A model generated the notes under the pieces. The model saw only the letters and a program-made list of their open reading frames with translations, searched no databases and was not told the origin of the DNA. The position numbers and the translations under genes are program-made. 58,667 bases of DNA from Alistipes sp. (GTDB lineage Bacteria; Bacteroidota; Bacteroidia; Bacteroidales; Rikenellaceae): the NCBI GenBank assembly GCA_017629985.1, contig JAGBWD010000028.1, forward strand, positions 1-58,667. The letters run 5' to 3'. Shown here piece by piece: positions 42,908 to 51,735 of this stretch. Every line of letters begins with the position of its first letter. Within the stretch, counting starts at the first letter, position 1.

Positions 42908-44155
42908 CTACTTAATCTTGTTTATCTCCTTCCAAAGACGCTCGGGGATATGCTCCTTGCAGTTGTGACAACACTGCATATCTACCGAGTACATACGTGC
43001 CATGCAGTAGTCGCGGTGGTCACAGCCACTGCGTGTTGTCATATCGCCAGCCTTTAGCTTATTTACAAATGCTGGGTCATTGACCAAGGCACGCGCCATC
43101 TGAAGTAGCTCAAAGCCCTCGTCCAACACACGCTCTATACCCTCGCGCGACACCAAGCCTCCCACATATACAAGTGGGCCCTTCAACGCGGCGCGGAACT
43201 TCTTGGCATTCTCCAAGAAGTAACACTCCTCAAAGTCATACTGCTTGATAAGCCACTGGCCAAAGAGCGACACCACAATCTTCTGTAGCCACTCGTTCCA
43301 GCCCATATAGTAACCCATAGTCTTTGTAGGGATGCGACCACGCATAACAGCCATAGGCGCCTTCGACACGAAGCCCGAAGAGAGTACAATGCCATCTACG
43401 CCAAAGCTCTCTATCTGCTTTGCTATCTCGATAGACTCTGGGACCTGGATGCCTCGCTTAAAGCCATCCTCCATATTATGCTTAACCAAGACTCCCATGC
43501 CGCGCTTACGTGCTGCCTCCAGAACCTCCTCCAAGCAGTGATTCATGAAGCGCATGCGGTTCTGCAACGAGCCGCCATACTCATCGTGGCGATGGTTGGT
43601 ATATGGTGATAGGAACTGCGAGATGAGGTAGCCGTGTCCTGCATGCACCTCCACAGAGTCAAAGCCTGCATTATAAGCTGTCTCTACAGCCTTACCAAAA
43701 TCCTTGGCAAAATCCTTTATCTCGCTCTTCGACATACGGCGATGGAAGGTTGGCGAGTAGAGGTTAAAGCCATTAGATGCCGAAACAGGGAAGCTACCAG
43801 CGGTAGACCAATGTGTCATATTTCCACAGTGACCAAGCTGAATACCTACTGCAGCACCCTCATTATGCACCGCATCGGTAAGGTCACGAAGCTGTGGCAC
43901 TATCTCATCGCGAAGCCATAGCTGCTTGTTGAATGAGATACCGCTGCGGTTAATAGATGCGTAGGCCACAGTGGTCATACCTACGCCACCACGAGCCACG
44001 CTAACATGATAATCCTTCAAAGCCTGTGTAGGAGAGAAATCCTTACCCATGGACTCAAACGCCGCAGAACGTATAATACGATTGCGCAACGTTACACTAC
44101 CCAATTTATAGGGTGTAAAGAGCTTTGATTCCTGAAGTCTTTTCTGATCTTCCAT
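42908..44155 (-). CDS. NADH:flavin oxidoreductase, old-yellow-enzyme family (5-beta-reductase/BaiCD-like)
   Basis: 415 residues forming a single FMN-binding TIM barrel: LFTPYKLGSVTLRNRIIRSAAFE at the start, GIQLGHCG, DSVEVHAGHGYLISQFLSPYTNHRHDEYGGSLQNRMRF (the catalytic and FMN-contact signature) and YVGGLVSREGIERVL. The C-terminus has cysteines in CDHRDYC and CCHNC, which could hold an iron-sulfur cluster as in the longer enoate reductases, although the FAD/NADH domain of 2,4-dienoyl-CoA reductase is missing. Family members in gut bacteria reduce C=C bonds of 3-oxo-delta4 steroids and bile acids. The location between a 5-alpha-reductase and an SDR supports such a role. Confidence 0.88.
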   Translation of the reverse strand: MEDQKRLQESKLFTPYKLGSVTLRNRIIRSAAFESMGKDFSPTQALKDYHVSVARGGVGMTTVAYASINRSGISFNKQLWLRDEIVPQLRDLTDAVHNEGAAVGIQLGHCGNMTHWSTAGSFPVSASNGFNLYSPTFHRRMSKSEIKDFAKDFGKAVETAYNAGFDSVEVHAGHGYLISQFLSPYTNHRHDEYGGSLQNRMRFMNHCLEEVLEAARKRGMGVLVKHNMEDGFKRGIQVPESIEIAKQIESFGVDGIVLSSGFVSKAPMAVMRGRIPTKTMGYYMGWNEWLQKIVVSLFGQWLIKQYDFEECYFLENAKKFRAALKGPLVYVGGLVSREGIERVLDEGFELLQMARALVNDPAFVNKLKAGDMTTRSGCDHRDYCMARMYSVDMQCCHNCKEHIPERLWKEINKIK

Positions 44156-44187
44156 ATCTTCATTTATGTTTGTGTCCTTTTTTTTCG

Positions 44188-44970
44188 TTACCAGATAAAT
44201 GGTATTATGCGCTTACGCCCCAACGAGGTAAACTCCTCGCCAAACTCACGCTCATAGCGTCTGTAGAGCGAAGCAGAACGTGGGCCGAGATTGGCGAATG
44301 TCCACCATGCGAAGACCACACCAGCCCAAGACCATGAGGCGATGGCGAAGCCCACCCACTCCATAAACTCACCGAAGTAGTTGGCAGATGAGACAAAGCG
44401 GAACATACCGCCCTTGGGGATATAGTGCTTGGTGTCGCCAGGCTTACGCAAGTGGCGAATAACGTAATCGGAGTGTAGGTTAGTGATAAAGCCAAAGAGG
44501 AATACGGCAATGCCGATGTAGATATATGGCTTCGACATCCAACCATCGTAGTAGCCCATCTCGGGGGCATAGTAGAATATCCAGCCACCCTGCATAACAG
44601 CGTTAAGAGTATTAAACAAGGCTCCCATAGCCACAATGCCCACGGGCATCTTGGAGTTACCACGCATAAGCAATGGGAAGATAAACGAGCGCTGGAAATA
44701 GTGCAACTCAAATATCAGGAACAGCACCAATGGCGCCGCCTCCATAGCATAGTCGGACATAGCCCACAATATCGCCATAGCAAAGAATACCGGACACTCC
44801 ATAATCACCCAACCAACCTTATTTGGCACAGGAAAGCCAAACTTTGGGTTAAAGAGGTATCCATAACCTGCCTCAACAAAGAAAAGGGCAATAAATACGA
44901 ACAACGCCACAACAGCCATTACAATCAAAAACATATTGTAGCACTCCAAAGAGATAAGTTCCGAAAACAT
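44188..44970 (-). CDS. Steroid 5-alpha-reductase family protein (SRD5A-like)
   Basis: 260 residues from the ATG at 44970; the longer frame starts upstream of the promoter and is rejected. Six to seven membrane helices are predicted. The C-terminal half reads very much like human SRD5A1/2: LHSDYVIRHLRKPGD, YIPKGGMFRFVSSANYFGE, FMEWVGFAIASWS and the final RKRIIPFIW. Residues of the NADPH-binding site (the N-Y-F-G-E and L-R-x-P-G-D motifs) are intact. The enzyme should reduce the delta4 double bond of 3-oxo steroids (including 3-oxo-delta4 bile acids) to the 5-alpha form in the inner membrane. It is the first gene of the operon, with its own promoter at 45036-45067. Confidence 0.9.
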   Translation of the reverse strand: MFSELISLECYNMFLIVMAVVALFVFIALFFVEAGYGYLFNPKFGFPVPNKVGWVIMECPVFFAMAILWAMSDYAMEAAPLVLFLIFELHYFQRSFIFPLLMRGNSKMPVGIVAMGALFNTLNAVMQGGWIFYYAPEMGYYDGWMSKPYIYIGIAVFLFGFITNLHSDYVIRHLRKPGDTKHYIPKGGMFRFVSSANYFGEFMEWVGFAIASWSWAGVVFAWWTFANLGPRSASLYRRYEREFGEEFTSLGRKRIIPFIW

Positions 44971-45035
44971 CCAATTCAAATTTATAGTTAGTAATCTCGC
45001 TTGCGCACACAGTTTGATAACGCGCATAAATCGGC

Positions 45036-45067
45036 CAAAGATACAAAAAAAACTATATCTCACCAAA
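45036..45067 (-). promoter_or_regulatory. Promoter for the steroid-reductase operon
   Basis: Minus-strand TATCTTTG (45043-45036) and TTTG (45067-45064) are spaced exactly 20 bp. The predicted leader is about 60 nt to the ATG at 44970. Confidence 0.75.
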
Positions 45068-45157
45068 TATCACAAGTAATTTATTAGCTTTAGCTAATTA
45101 TCACTCACCTCTGATTATAGGCAAGATATAGGTTCTAACAGCTATTTTCGCGAAGCT

Positions 45158-46084
45158 CTACACGACACTTTTCACACCGTTTCGCTGCACTTTATAGGAG
45201 GCTATGACGATTGCAACACCAGCAAATACGACCACTGCAAAGAGGATTGTGTCGGCACGAAGTCTATCTAGTCCCATCGCCACAGCAAGGCCTGTAGCTA
45301 CTATAGGTTGCAGATATGAGTAGATGCTCGACACGGTGGGAGGTAGAGACCTCAACGATAGGTTGAGGAGCAGGTTGGGAAGATAGGTTGGCACTATAAG
45401 CACGAAGAGCGTAGCACAAAGTAACAACGTATCCATAGAGCTGAACTCTATGGCTGCCACCTCGTGGGCGCCAAAAGGGAGCATGACAAAAGCCGAAAGG
45501 CAATATATCCATCTTAAGAGCGTGGTGATGCGATACTTTGCTACCAAGCCCTTATACCACACCATGTAGAGGGCCGAGACACATGACGAGGTGAAAATAA
45601 GGATATTTCCGAGGGCTACATAGTGCTTTGGGCTATCTGCCGTAGCTCCGTTGTTACTCAACAGAATTATGGCTAGAGTACCCGCTAGACCCATCAGCAG
45701 ACCCAAACTACGCATCTTCGTAAAGCGCTCTACGCCAAGCACTACCGAGAGTATAAGCACCAACAGAGGTGTTGAGGTGCTGATTATCGAGCCATCGATG
45801 GGCGATGTCGCCGTAAGGCCATACATCATACACAACTTACGTGTCACACCCATAAGTAGCGCCGCGCCGATTATCTTCACTCTATCTTTAGGCTCTACAC
45901 GCTCGGGGCGCTCCCACAATAGCGGCACAAGGGAGAGCAACGCTGCAACGACCAACGATGCTGTAACCATAGCAAGGGGTGAGACATAGTGTCCCAAAAC
46001 TAGATTGTAAAATGGATAATCACACGCCCAAATGATATTACAAAATAGAAGTGCGAGGTGTGCGGAGAGTCTCTTGGATAGCAT
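45158..46084 (-). CDS. EamA-family (DMT superfamily) transporter
   Basis: 308 residues with ten hydrophobic helices in two homologous halves, the EamA/RhaT layout. The first half starts LSAHLALLFCNIIWACDYPFYNLVLGHYVSPL, the second near ALGNILIFTSSCVSALYMVWYKG; typical family phrases such as SIYSYLQPIVATGLAVAMGLDRL are present in the last third. It is an inner-membrane exporter of amino acids, nucleotide sugars or other metabolites; the substrate is unknown. It is separated from the steroid operon by a promoter, so it is a different transcript. Confidence 0.88.
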   Translation of the reverse strand: MLSKRLSAHLALLFCNIIWACDYPFYNLVLGHYVSPLAMVTASLVVAALLSLVPLLWERPERVEPKDRVKIIGAALLMGVTRKLCMMYGLTATSPIDGSIISTSTPLLVLILSVVLGVERFTKMRSLGLLMGLAGTLAIILLSNNGATADSPKHYVALGNILIFTSSCVSALYMVWYKGLVAKYRITTLLRWIYCLSAFVMLPFGAHEVAAIEFSSMDTLLLCATLFVLIVPTYLPNLLLNLSLRSLPPTVSSIYSYLQPIVATGLAVAMGLDRLRADTILFAVVVFAGVAIVIASYKVQRNGVKSVV

Positions 46085-46252
46085 AATATTAGATTTAGCA
46101 TGAACACTTTACAAAATCTATACCGCACCGTATGGTGGATTTTAAAAAGCTATGTCATCGCACTATATGAATCCTTTAAATATGAGCCTCGACAACCACA
46201 GAAAAGAGTAGATTGGCTGATTGCTTGAAAACACCAGCCGACATAAAAGAGT

Positions 46253-46283
46253 AAGGGTCTACTCAACATTGAGCAGACCCTTT
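46253..46283 (-). terminator. Terminator of the nitroreductase/hut operon
   Basis: On the minus strand AAAGGGTCTGCTCAA / TTGAGTAGACCCTT with a short loop, then ACTCTTTTATG. It lies 27 bp after the nitroreductase stop. Confidence 0.75.
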
Positions 46284-46309
46284 CATCATAAGAGTTAGCG
46301 CTAGGCACC

Positions 46310-46945
46310 CTACTCCACGTAGAACGCCTTTGAAGCATCACGCTCGGGAGCTGCAGGAGCATCCTGCGCTGGGTAACCAAACGCAATACCAACCAATAGC
46401 TTATACCCCTCGGGGAGCTGAAGGCGCTCCATGTAGGGCTTTGCCTCCTCCATATTCATAACAGGAACTACGCTACCCAAGCAGCATGAGCCGATACCCA
46501 TGCTCCACGCCGAAAGCATCATGTTCTGCGATAGCAAGCCACAGTCATATTCGCCGCTATAGCTCTCCTCGGGACACGCGATAAAGGCTACGGTAGGGGC
46601 ATTACGGAAGAGATTGCGGAAGCCAGACTGCTCGGCAATTTTTGGATTGCTAGCAACAGCGATAGCCGTAACACCATCGATAAACTCCTTGTTATCAACT
46701 ACGCGCACCGCCCATGGCTGCATATTAATAGCACTTGGCGCATAGATACCTGCCTCGAGGATTTTAGCCATCTGCTCACGGCATACAGGCTCCTCCTTAT
46801 AGTCACGAATAGAGCGGCGTGTCATAATAACCTCGTAGACAGCCTCCTCCTTTGAACATGTCTCGCCGCACTGCTTCTCCGAGCAACAACCAACCGTAGA
46901 GATTGCCACAAGAACCACAGCTAATGATTTTACAAACTTCTTCAT
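46310..46945 (-). CDS. Nitroreductase-family lipoprotein
   Basis: 211 residues. Lipobox STVGC gives Cys20, followed by CSEKQCGETC. The mature part is a complete FMN-binding nitroreductase domain: VIMTRRSIRDYKEEPV (about 39-54), APSAINMQPWAVRVV (about 69-83) and GIGSCCLGSVV near 150. Such proteins reduce nitro groups, quinones or flavins with NAD(P)H. A lipidated form would sit in the periplasm, where NAD(P)H is scarce, which is odd; the anchor may be real with an unusual electron source. It lies 12 bp after hutI and appears to end the hut transcript. A role in histidine use is unproven. Confidence 0.87.
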   Translation of the reverse strand: MKKFVKSLAVVLVAISTVGCCSEKQCGETCSKEEAVYEVIMTRRSIRDYKEEPVCREQMAKILEAGIYAPSAINMQPWAVRVVDNKEFIDGVTAIAVASNPKIAEQSGFRNLFRNAPTVAFIACPEESYSGEYDCGLLSQNMMLSAWSMGIGSCCLGSVVPVMNMEEAKPYMERLQLPEGYKLLVGIAFGYPAQDAPAAPERDASKAFYVE

Positions 46946-46957
46946 AGCTTTAACAGT

Positions 46958-48199
46958 TTAAATATTTACTTGCTTTCCTTTGAGTACTACCCTACTGATA
47001 ATTGGGGTTTGGTGAGCATAGGGGAGATATGCTAACGATGGTAATGGCTTGGTGATGTAGAAATTAGCCACCTTGCCACGTGTGATAGAGCCATAATCCT
47101 TGCTCTCGCCCATAGCTGCGGCAGAGTTAAGGGTTGCGGCATTGAGAGCCTCGGCAGGGGTCATCTTCATCTTGATAGATGCCAACGACACCACAAAACG
47201 CATATTACCCGATGGCGCAGTGCCTGGGTTGAAGTCCGAAGCCAAAGCTACAGCCAAGCCAGCATCAATCATCTTACGTGCTGGAGGGTAGGTAATGCCA
47301 AGGAAGAAGGCACAGCCAGGGAGCATCGTAGGCATGGTGTTGGTGCCACGAAGCGCCTCCACCTGCTCATCGCCCATGCTCTCGAGGTGATCAACAGAGA
47401 GGGCATCATGCTCCACGCCAACCTCTACACCGCCCGACACAGCCAACTCGTTAGCATGAATCTTTGCGCGGAGGCCATATTCAGCACCTCGCTTCATAAT
47501 CTTTGCAGTCTCCTCAACGGTGAAGAAACCCTTATCGCAGAAGACATCAACAAAATCGGCAAGACCCTCGGCAGCAACAGCAGGAAGCATATCGTTGCAT
47601 ACATGCTCCACATACTCTGCCTGACGACCCTTATATGCACGACCTACGGCATGTGCGCCAAGGAACGTGGCACGTACAGCAACAGGCGAGGTCTCCTTGA
47701 TGCGGCGTATAACACGAAGAATCTTAAGCTCATCCTCAAGCGTAAGGCCATAACCCGACTTAATCTCCACAAGACCCGTACCCATAGATATAATCTCGTT
47801 GATGCGCTCCATAGCCTGACGATATAGCTCATCCTCCGAGGTGTTGTGAAGGCGATCCGCAGAGTTTAGGATGCCACCACCACGCTTGGCAATCTCCTCA
47901 TACGAGAGACCATTTATCTTATCGAGGAACTCCTGCTCGCGGCTACCAGCATACACGATATGTGTGTGCGAGTCGCAGAACGATGGAAAGAGCCAGCCAC
48001 CCTGGGCATCGAGAATCTCGCAATCCTCGATGCTGGGTAGAGAGTCCATAGTTCCATAATCCTTAATACGCTCGCCATCAGTGAGAAGCCACGCATTCTC
48101 CAAGGTCTGGATATCGGCCATAGCCTTACCCTCGACCTTCACACGGCCACTCTCATCGATGCCTACAAGCGTACCTATATTCTTAACGAGTAAGCTCAT
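46958..48199 (-). CDS. hutI: Imidazolonepropionase (HutI)
   Basis: 413 residues. Amidohydrolase-superfamily metal motif FCDSHTHIVYAGSRE (about 73-87) and later metal residues in IHANELAVSGG and DHLESMGD, ending with ASDFNPGTAPSGNMRF, all as in HutI. The enzyme hydrolyses imidazolone-5-propionate to N-formimino-L-glutamate, the third step of histidine breakdown. Its start overlaps the end of hutH by 17 bp, so translation is coupled. The ATG at 48199 gives the standard family N-terminus. Confidence 0.96.
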   Translation of the reverse strand: MSLLVKNIGTLVGIDESGRVKVEGKAMADIQTLENAWLLTDGERIKDYGTMDSLPSIEDCEILDAQGGWLFPSFCDSHTHIVYAGSREQEFLDKINGLSYEEIAKRGGGILNSADRLHNTSEDELYRQAMERINEIISMGTGLVEIKSGYGLTLEDELKILRVIRRIKETSPVAVRATFLGAHAVGRAYKGRQAEYVEHVCNDMLPAVAAEGLADFVDVFCDKGFFTVEETAKIMKRGAEYGLRAKIHANELAVSGGVEVGVEHDALSVDHLESMGDEQVEALRGTNTMPTMLPGCAFFLGITYPPARKMIDAGLAVALASDFNPGTAPSGNMRFVVSLASIKMKMTPAEALNAATLNSAAAMGESKDYGSITRGKVANFYITKPLPSLAYLPYAHQTPIISRVVLKGKQVNI

Positions 48200-49679
48200 A
48201 GTCGTTCAAGAAGTTTACAGACGTTGCAATATGTGGATACATCACAGTATCGTTATCCACGAATGGCACAACCTTGCGGTATGCCTCAAACATAGCCTCA
48301 ACAGTAGCTGACGAACGAAGGTCGTTGCGGTGACGGAATTCCAACGCCTGCGCCGAGTTCATAAGCTCGATAGCCAACACACGCTCGGTATTCTGAACAA
48401 CCTTCCAGAGCTTGGTAGCGGCATTAGAACCCATACTTACGTGATCCTCCTGACCCTGTGACGATGGGATAGAGTCGCACGATGCTGGCCAGCACAACCC
48501 CTTCGACTGGCTAACGATAGATGCAGCGGTATACTGCGGAATCATAAAGCCCGAGTTGAGACCAGGGTTAGCAACAAGGAAGTTTGGCAACTCACGAGCG
48601 CCAGAGATAAGCTTATAGGTGCGGCGCTCCGAGATATTACCTAGCTCGGCAACGGCAATAGCCAAGAAGTCCATAGCAACAGCAATAGGCTGACCATGGA
48701 AGTTACCAGCCGAGATAACCTCATCGCTATCAGGGAATACTGTAGGATTATCGGTAGCAGAGTTAATCTCTGTCTCAAGAACCGATGCTACATAGGCAAT
48801 AGTATCCTTCGATGCACCATGCACCTGTGGGATGCAACGGAATGAGTAAGGATCCTGAACATGCTTCTTGGGACGTGCGCCAAGAGGACTGCCCGACAAA
48901 ATCTCGCGGAAGTTCTTCGCAGTCTCAATCTGTCCGTTGTGTGGACGTATAGCGTGAACATTATGCTCGAAAGGCTCCATGCGGCCATCAAAAGCATCAA
49001 GAGACATCGCGCCAATGTGGTCAGCCCAGAGGCTCAAGCGCTGCGCGTTAATGAGCGAGTAAACGCCATAAGCCGACATAAACTGTGTACCATTGAGGAG
49101 TGCAAGACCCTCCTTTGAGCAGAGGGTGATAGGCTCCCAGCCCATCTTCTCCATCATGACACTACCCTCAACAACCTCACCGTCAATCTCTACATGTCCC
49201 AAGCCCAACAATGGCAAGCACATGTGAGCCAATGGCGAAAGGTCACCCGATGCACCCAACGAACCCTGCTCGTAAACAACAGGGATGATGTTGTTGTTAA
49301 ACATCTCGATAAGGCGCTCAACAGTGATAAGCTGCACGCCAGAGTGGCCATAAGACAACGACTGAACCTTCAACAGAATCATAAGACGAGCTATCTCCGA
49401 TGGAACACGCTGGCCAGTACCGCAGGCGTGCGACATCATAAGGTTCTTCTGAAGCTGCGAAAGACCCTCCTTCTCAACAGAGATGTTACACAAAGAGCCA
49501 AAGCCTGTGGTAACACCATAGATAGGACGTCCTGCATCCTCCATCTTCTTATCGAGATACTCGCGACACTTGATGATACGAGCCTTCGCATCATCGCTCA
49601 ATGCCAACTTATAACCCTTGGTCAAAATCTCCTCAACGCGTGCTATAGTAAGACGCTCGGCACTAATATAATGAATCAT
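48183..49679 (-). CDS. hutH: Histidine ammonia-lyase (HutH)
   Basis: 498 residues, normal length. The MIO prosthetic group forms from Ala-Ser-Gly in SLGASGDLSPLAHM (about residues 142-155). Other conserved parts are VYGVTTGFGSLCN near 58 and SIPSSQGQEDHVSMG, which includes the active-site Gln. HutH removes ammonia from histidine to make urocanate, the first step of the pathway. The hutU gene is 17 bp upstream on the transcript and hutI overlaps the end. Confidence 0.97.
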   Translation of the reverse strand: MIHYISAERLTIARVEEILTKGYKLALSDDAKARIIKCREYLDKKMEDAGRPIYGVTTGFGSLCNISVEKEGLSQLQKNLMMSHACGTGQRVPSEIARLMILLKVQSLSYGHSGVQLITVERLIEMFNNNIIPVVYEQGSLGASGDLSPLAHMCLPLLGLGHVEIDGEVVEGSVMMEKMGWEPITLCSKEGLALLNGTQFMSAYGVYSLINAQRLSLWADHIGAMSLDAFDGRMEPFEHNVHAIRPHNGQIETAKNFREILSGSPLGARPKKHVQDPYSFRCIPQVHGASKDTIAYVASVLETEINSATDNPTVFPDSDEVISAGNFHGQPIAVAMDFLAIAVAELGNISERRTYKLISGARELPNFLVANPGLNSGFMIPQYTAASIVSQSKGLCWPASCDSIPSSQGQEDHVSMGSNAATKLWKVVQNTERVLAIELMNSAQALEFRHRNDLRSSATVEAMFEAYRKVVPFVDNDTVMYPHIATSVNFLNDYELTR

Positions 49680-49696
49680 ATATTACTCTATTTTAA

Positions 49697-51712
49697 TTAT
49701 TTATTCTCGTTATAAACCCTCTCGATAAGGCTCATATCTGCCAAATTTGGCAAGGTAACCTTTAGAAGTGGTGTGCGCTCCATCTGACGCTTGATAGCAA
49801 ACATAGCACCCTCGTTACGCGCCCAGCTGCGGCGTGCGATACCGTTGTTCACATCCCACAACAACATCTCCTCGATGTGGCGTGCAGAGTCCTCCGAGCC
49901 ATCGATAACCATACCAAAGCCACCATTCATAACCTCGCCCCAGCCGACACCACCGCCGTTGTGGATAGATACCCAGGTAGCGCCACGGAATGAGTCGCCG
50001 ATAACATTATGTACTGCCATATCTGCACAGAATGATGAGCCATCGTAGATATTTGAGGTCTCACGATATGGTGAGTCGGTACCTGACACATCGTGGTGGT
50101 CGCGACCAAGGACTACAGGAGCTGACAACTCACCGCGCTTGATAGCCTCGTTGAAGGCCAAAGCGATGCGTGTACGGCCCTCGGAATCGGCATAAAGGAT
50201 ACGAGCCTGCGAACCCACAACGAGCTTATTCTGCTTCGCCTCACGAATCCAGTGTAGGTTATCCTCCATCTGACCCTGAATCTCCTTTGGCGACTCCTTA
50301 AGCATCTGCTCCAGAACCTCGGCAGCTAGGCGGTCAGTAATCTCGAGATCCTCCTCCTTGCCCGAAGTACATACCCAACGGAATGGGCCAAAGCCATAGT
50401 CAAAGAACATTGGACCCATGATATCCTGAACGTATGATGGATAACGGAAACGGCCATTCTCACCCATTACATCTGCGCCAGCACGCGATGCCTCCAACAA
50501 GAAGGCATTACCATAGTCGAAGAAGTACATGCCACGTGCCGAGAGCTTATTAACAGCGGCTACATGGCGGCGCAACGACTCACGAACGCACTCGTGGAAG
50601 CGCTCTGGCTCCTCGGCCATCATGCGGTTAGACTCCTCGTAAGAGTAACCCACAGGATAGTAACCACCAGCCCATGGATTGTGCAATGATGTCTGGTCAG
50701 AACCTAGGTCTACGTTGATATTCTCCTCGGCAAGACGCTCCCAGAGGTCCACAACGTTACCAACATAAGCAAACGAGATAACCTCCTTATTCTCCACAGC
50801 CTGACGAACACGTGGGATAAGCTCATCGAGAGATGAGTACAACTCATCCACCCAGCCCTGTGCGTGACGCTTCTCGGCAGCAGCGATATTCACCTCGGCG
50901 GTGATGCTTACAACGCCCGAGATGTTTCCCGCCTTTGGCTGTGCGCCAGACATACCTCCAAGACCTGCGGTTACGAACAACATACCACGCAAATCCTTCT
51001 GTCCGGGCTTCATGCGCTTACGTGCAGCATTCATAACCGTAATTGTTGTGCCATGAACGATACCCTGTGGGCCGATATACATGTACGAGCCAGCGGTCAT
51101 CTGTCCATACTGCGACACACCCATAGCATTGAAGCGCTCCCAATCATCCTGCGATGAGTGGTTAGGGATAACCATACCATTGGTGACAATCACACGTGGT
51201 GCGTCCTTATGCGATGGGAAGAGACCTAGAGGATGGCCAGAGTACATAACCAAGGTCTGCTCATCGGTCATCTCGGCGAGATACTTCATAGCCAAGCGAT
51301 ACTGCGCCCAGTTCTGGAACACCGCACCGTTACCGCCGTATGTGATAAGCTCGTGAGGGTGCTGCGCAACAGCCTTATCGAGGTTATTCTGAATCATAAG
51401 CATAATAGCCGCAGCCTGACGTGAGCGTGCTGGATACTCATCTATAGAGCGAGCATACATCTCATACTGTGGACGCAAACGATACATGTAGATACGGCCA
51501 TAGGTCTTTAGCTCCTCCAAAAACTCGGGAGCTAGCTCTGCATGATGCTTCTCGGGGAAGTAACGCAACGCATTAGCTAGAGCAAGCTTCTTCTCCTCAT
51601 CTGTGAGGATATCCTTACGCTTTGGGGCGTGGTTTGCCGCGGGGTCATAAGGGCGTGGCGCTGGCAATGGATCGGGGATACCTGCCAATATATCTTTCTG
51701 GAAATCTGTCAT
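49697..51712 (-). CDS. hutU: Urocanate hydratase (HutU), long form
   Basis: 671 residues, longer than the 550-560 residues of Proteobacterial HutU and close to the animal urocanase length. NAD-binding and catalytic segments are visible: ELITYGGNGAVFQNWAQYRLAM, MYSGHPLGLFPSH, LFVTAGLGGMSGAQPKAG and, near the C-terminus, SIHNGGGVGWGEVMNGGFG. It hydrates urocanate to imidazolone propionate using a tightly bound NAD+. It lies between ftcD and hutH in a four-gene minus-strand cluster with gaps of 17-23 bp. Confidence 0.96.
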   Translation of the reverse strand: MTDFQKDILAGIPDPLPAPRPYDPAANHAPKRKDILTDEEKKLALANALRYFPEKHHAELAPEFLEELKTYGRIYMYRLRPQYEMYARSIDEYPARSRQAAAIMLMIQNNLDKAVAQHPHELITYGGNGAVFQNWAQYRLAMKYLAEMTDEQTLVMYSGHPLGLFPSHKDAPRVIVTNGMVIPNHSSQDDWERFNAMGVSQYGQMTAGSYMYIGPQGIVHGTTITVMNAARKRMKPGQKDLRGMLFVTAGLGGMSGAQPKAGNISGVVSITAEVNIAAAEKRHAQGWVDELYSSLDELIPRVRQAVENKEVISFAYVGNVVDLWERLAEENINVDLGSDQTSLHNPWAGGYYPVGYSYEESNRMMAEEPERFHECVRESLRRHVAAVNKLSARGMYFFDYGNAFLLEASRAGADVMGENGRFRYPSYVQDIMGPMFFDYGFGPFRWVCTSGKEEDLEITDRLAAEVLEQMLKESPKEIQGQMEDNLHWIREAKQNKLVVGSQARILYADSEGRTRIALAFNEAIKRGELSAPVVLGRDHHDVSGTDSPYRETSNIYDGSSFCADMAVHNVIGDSFRGATWVSIHNGGGVGWGEVMNGGFGMVIDGSEDSARHIEEMLLWDVNNGIARRSWARNEGAMFAIKRQMERTPLLKVTLPNLADMSLIERVYNENK

Positions 51713-51735
51713 AGTAGTTAGTTTTAAGGTGTTGA

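Noticed and set aside
44188-45066. 292-residue version of the 5-alpha-reductase
   Set aside because: Its start lies upstream of the promoter at 45036-45067; the 260-residue form fits the family.
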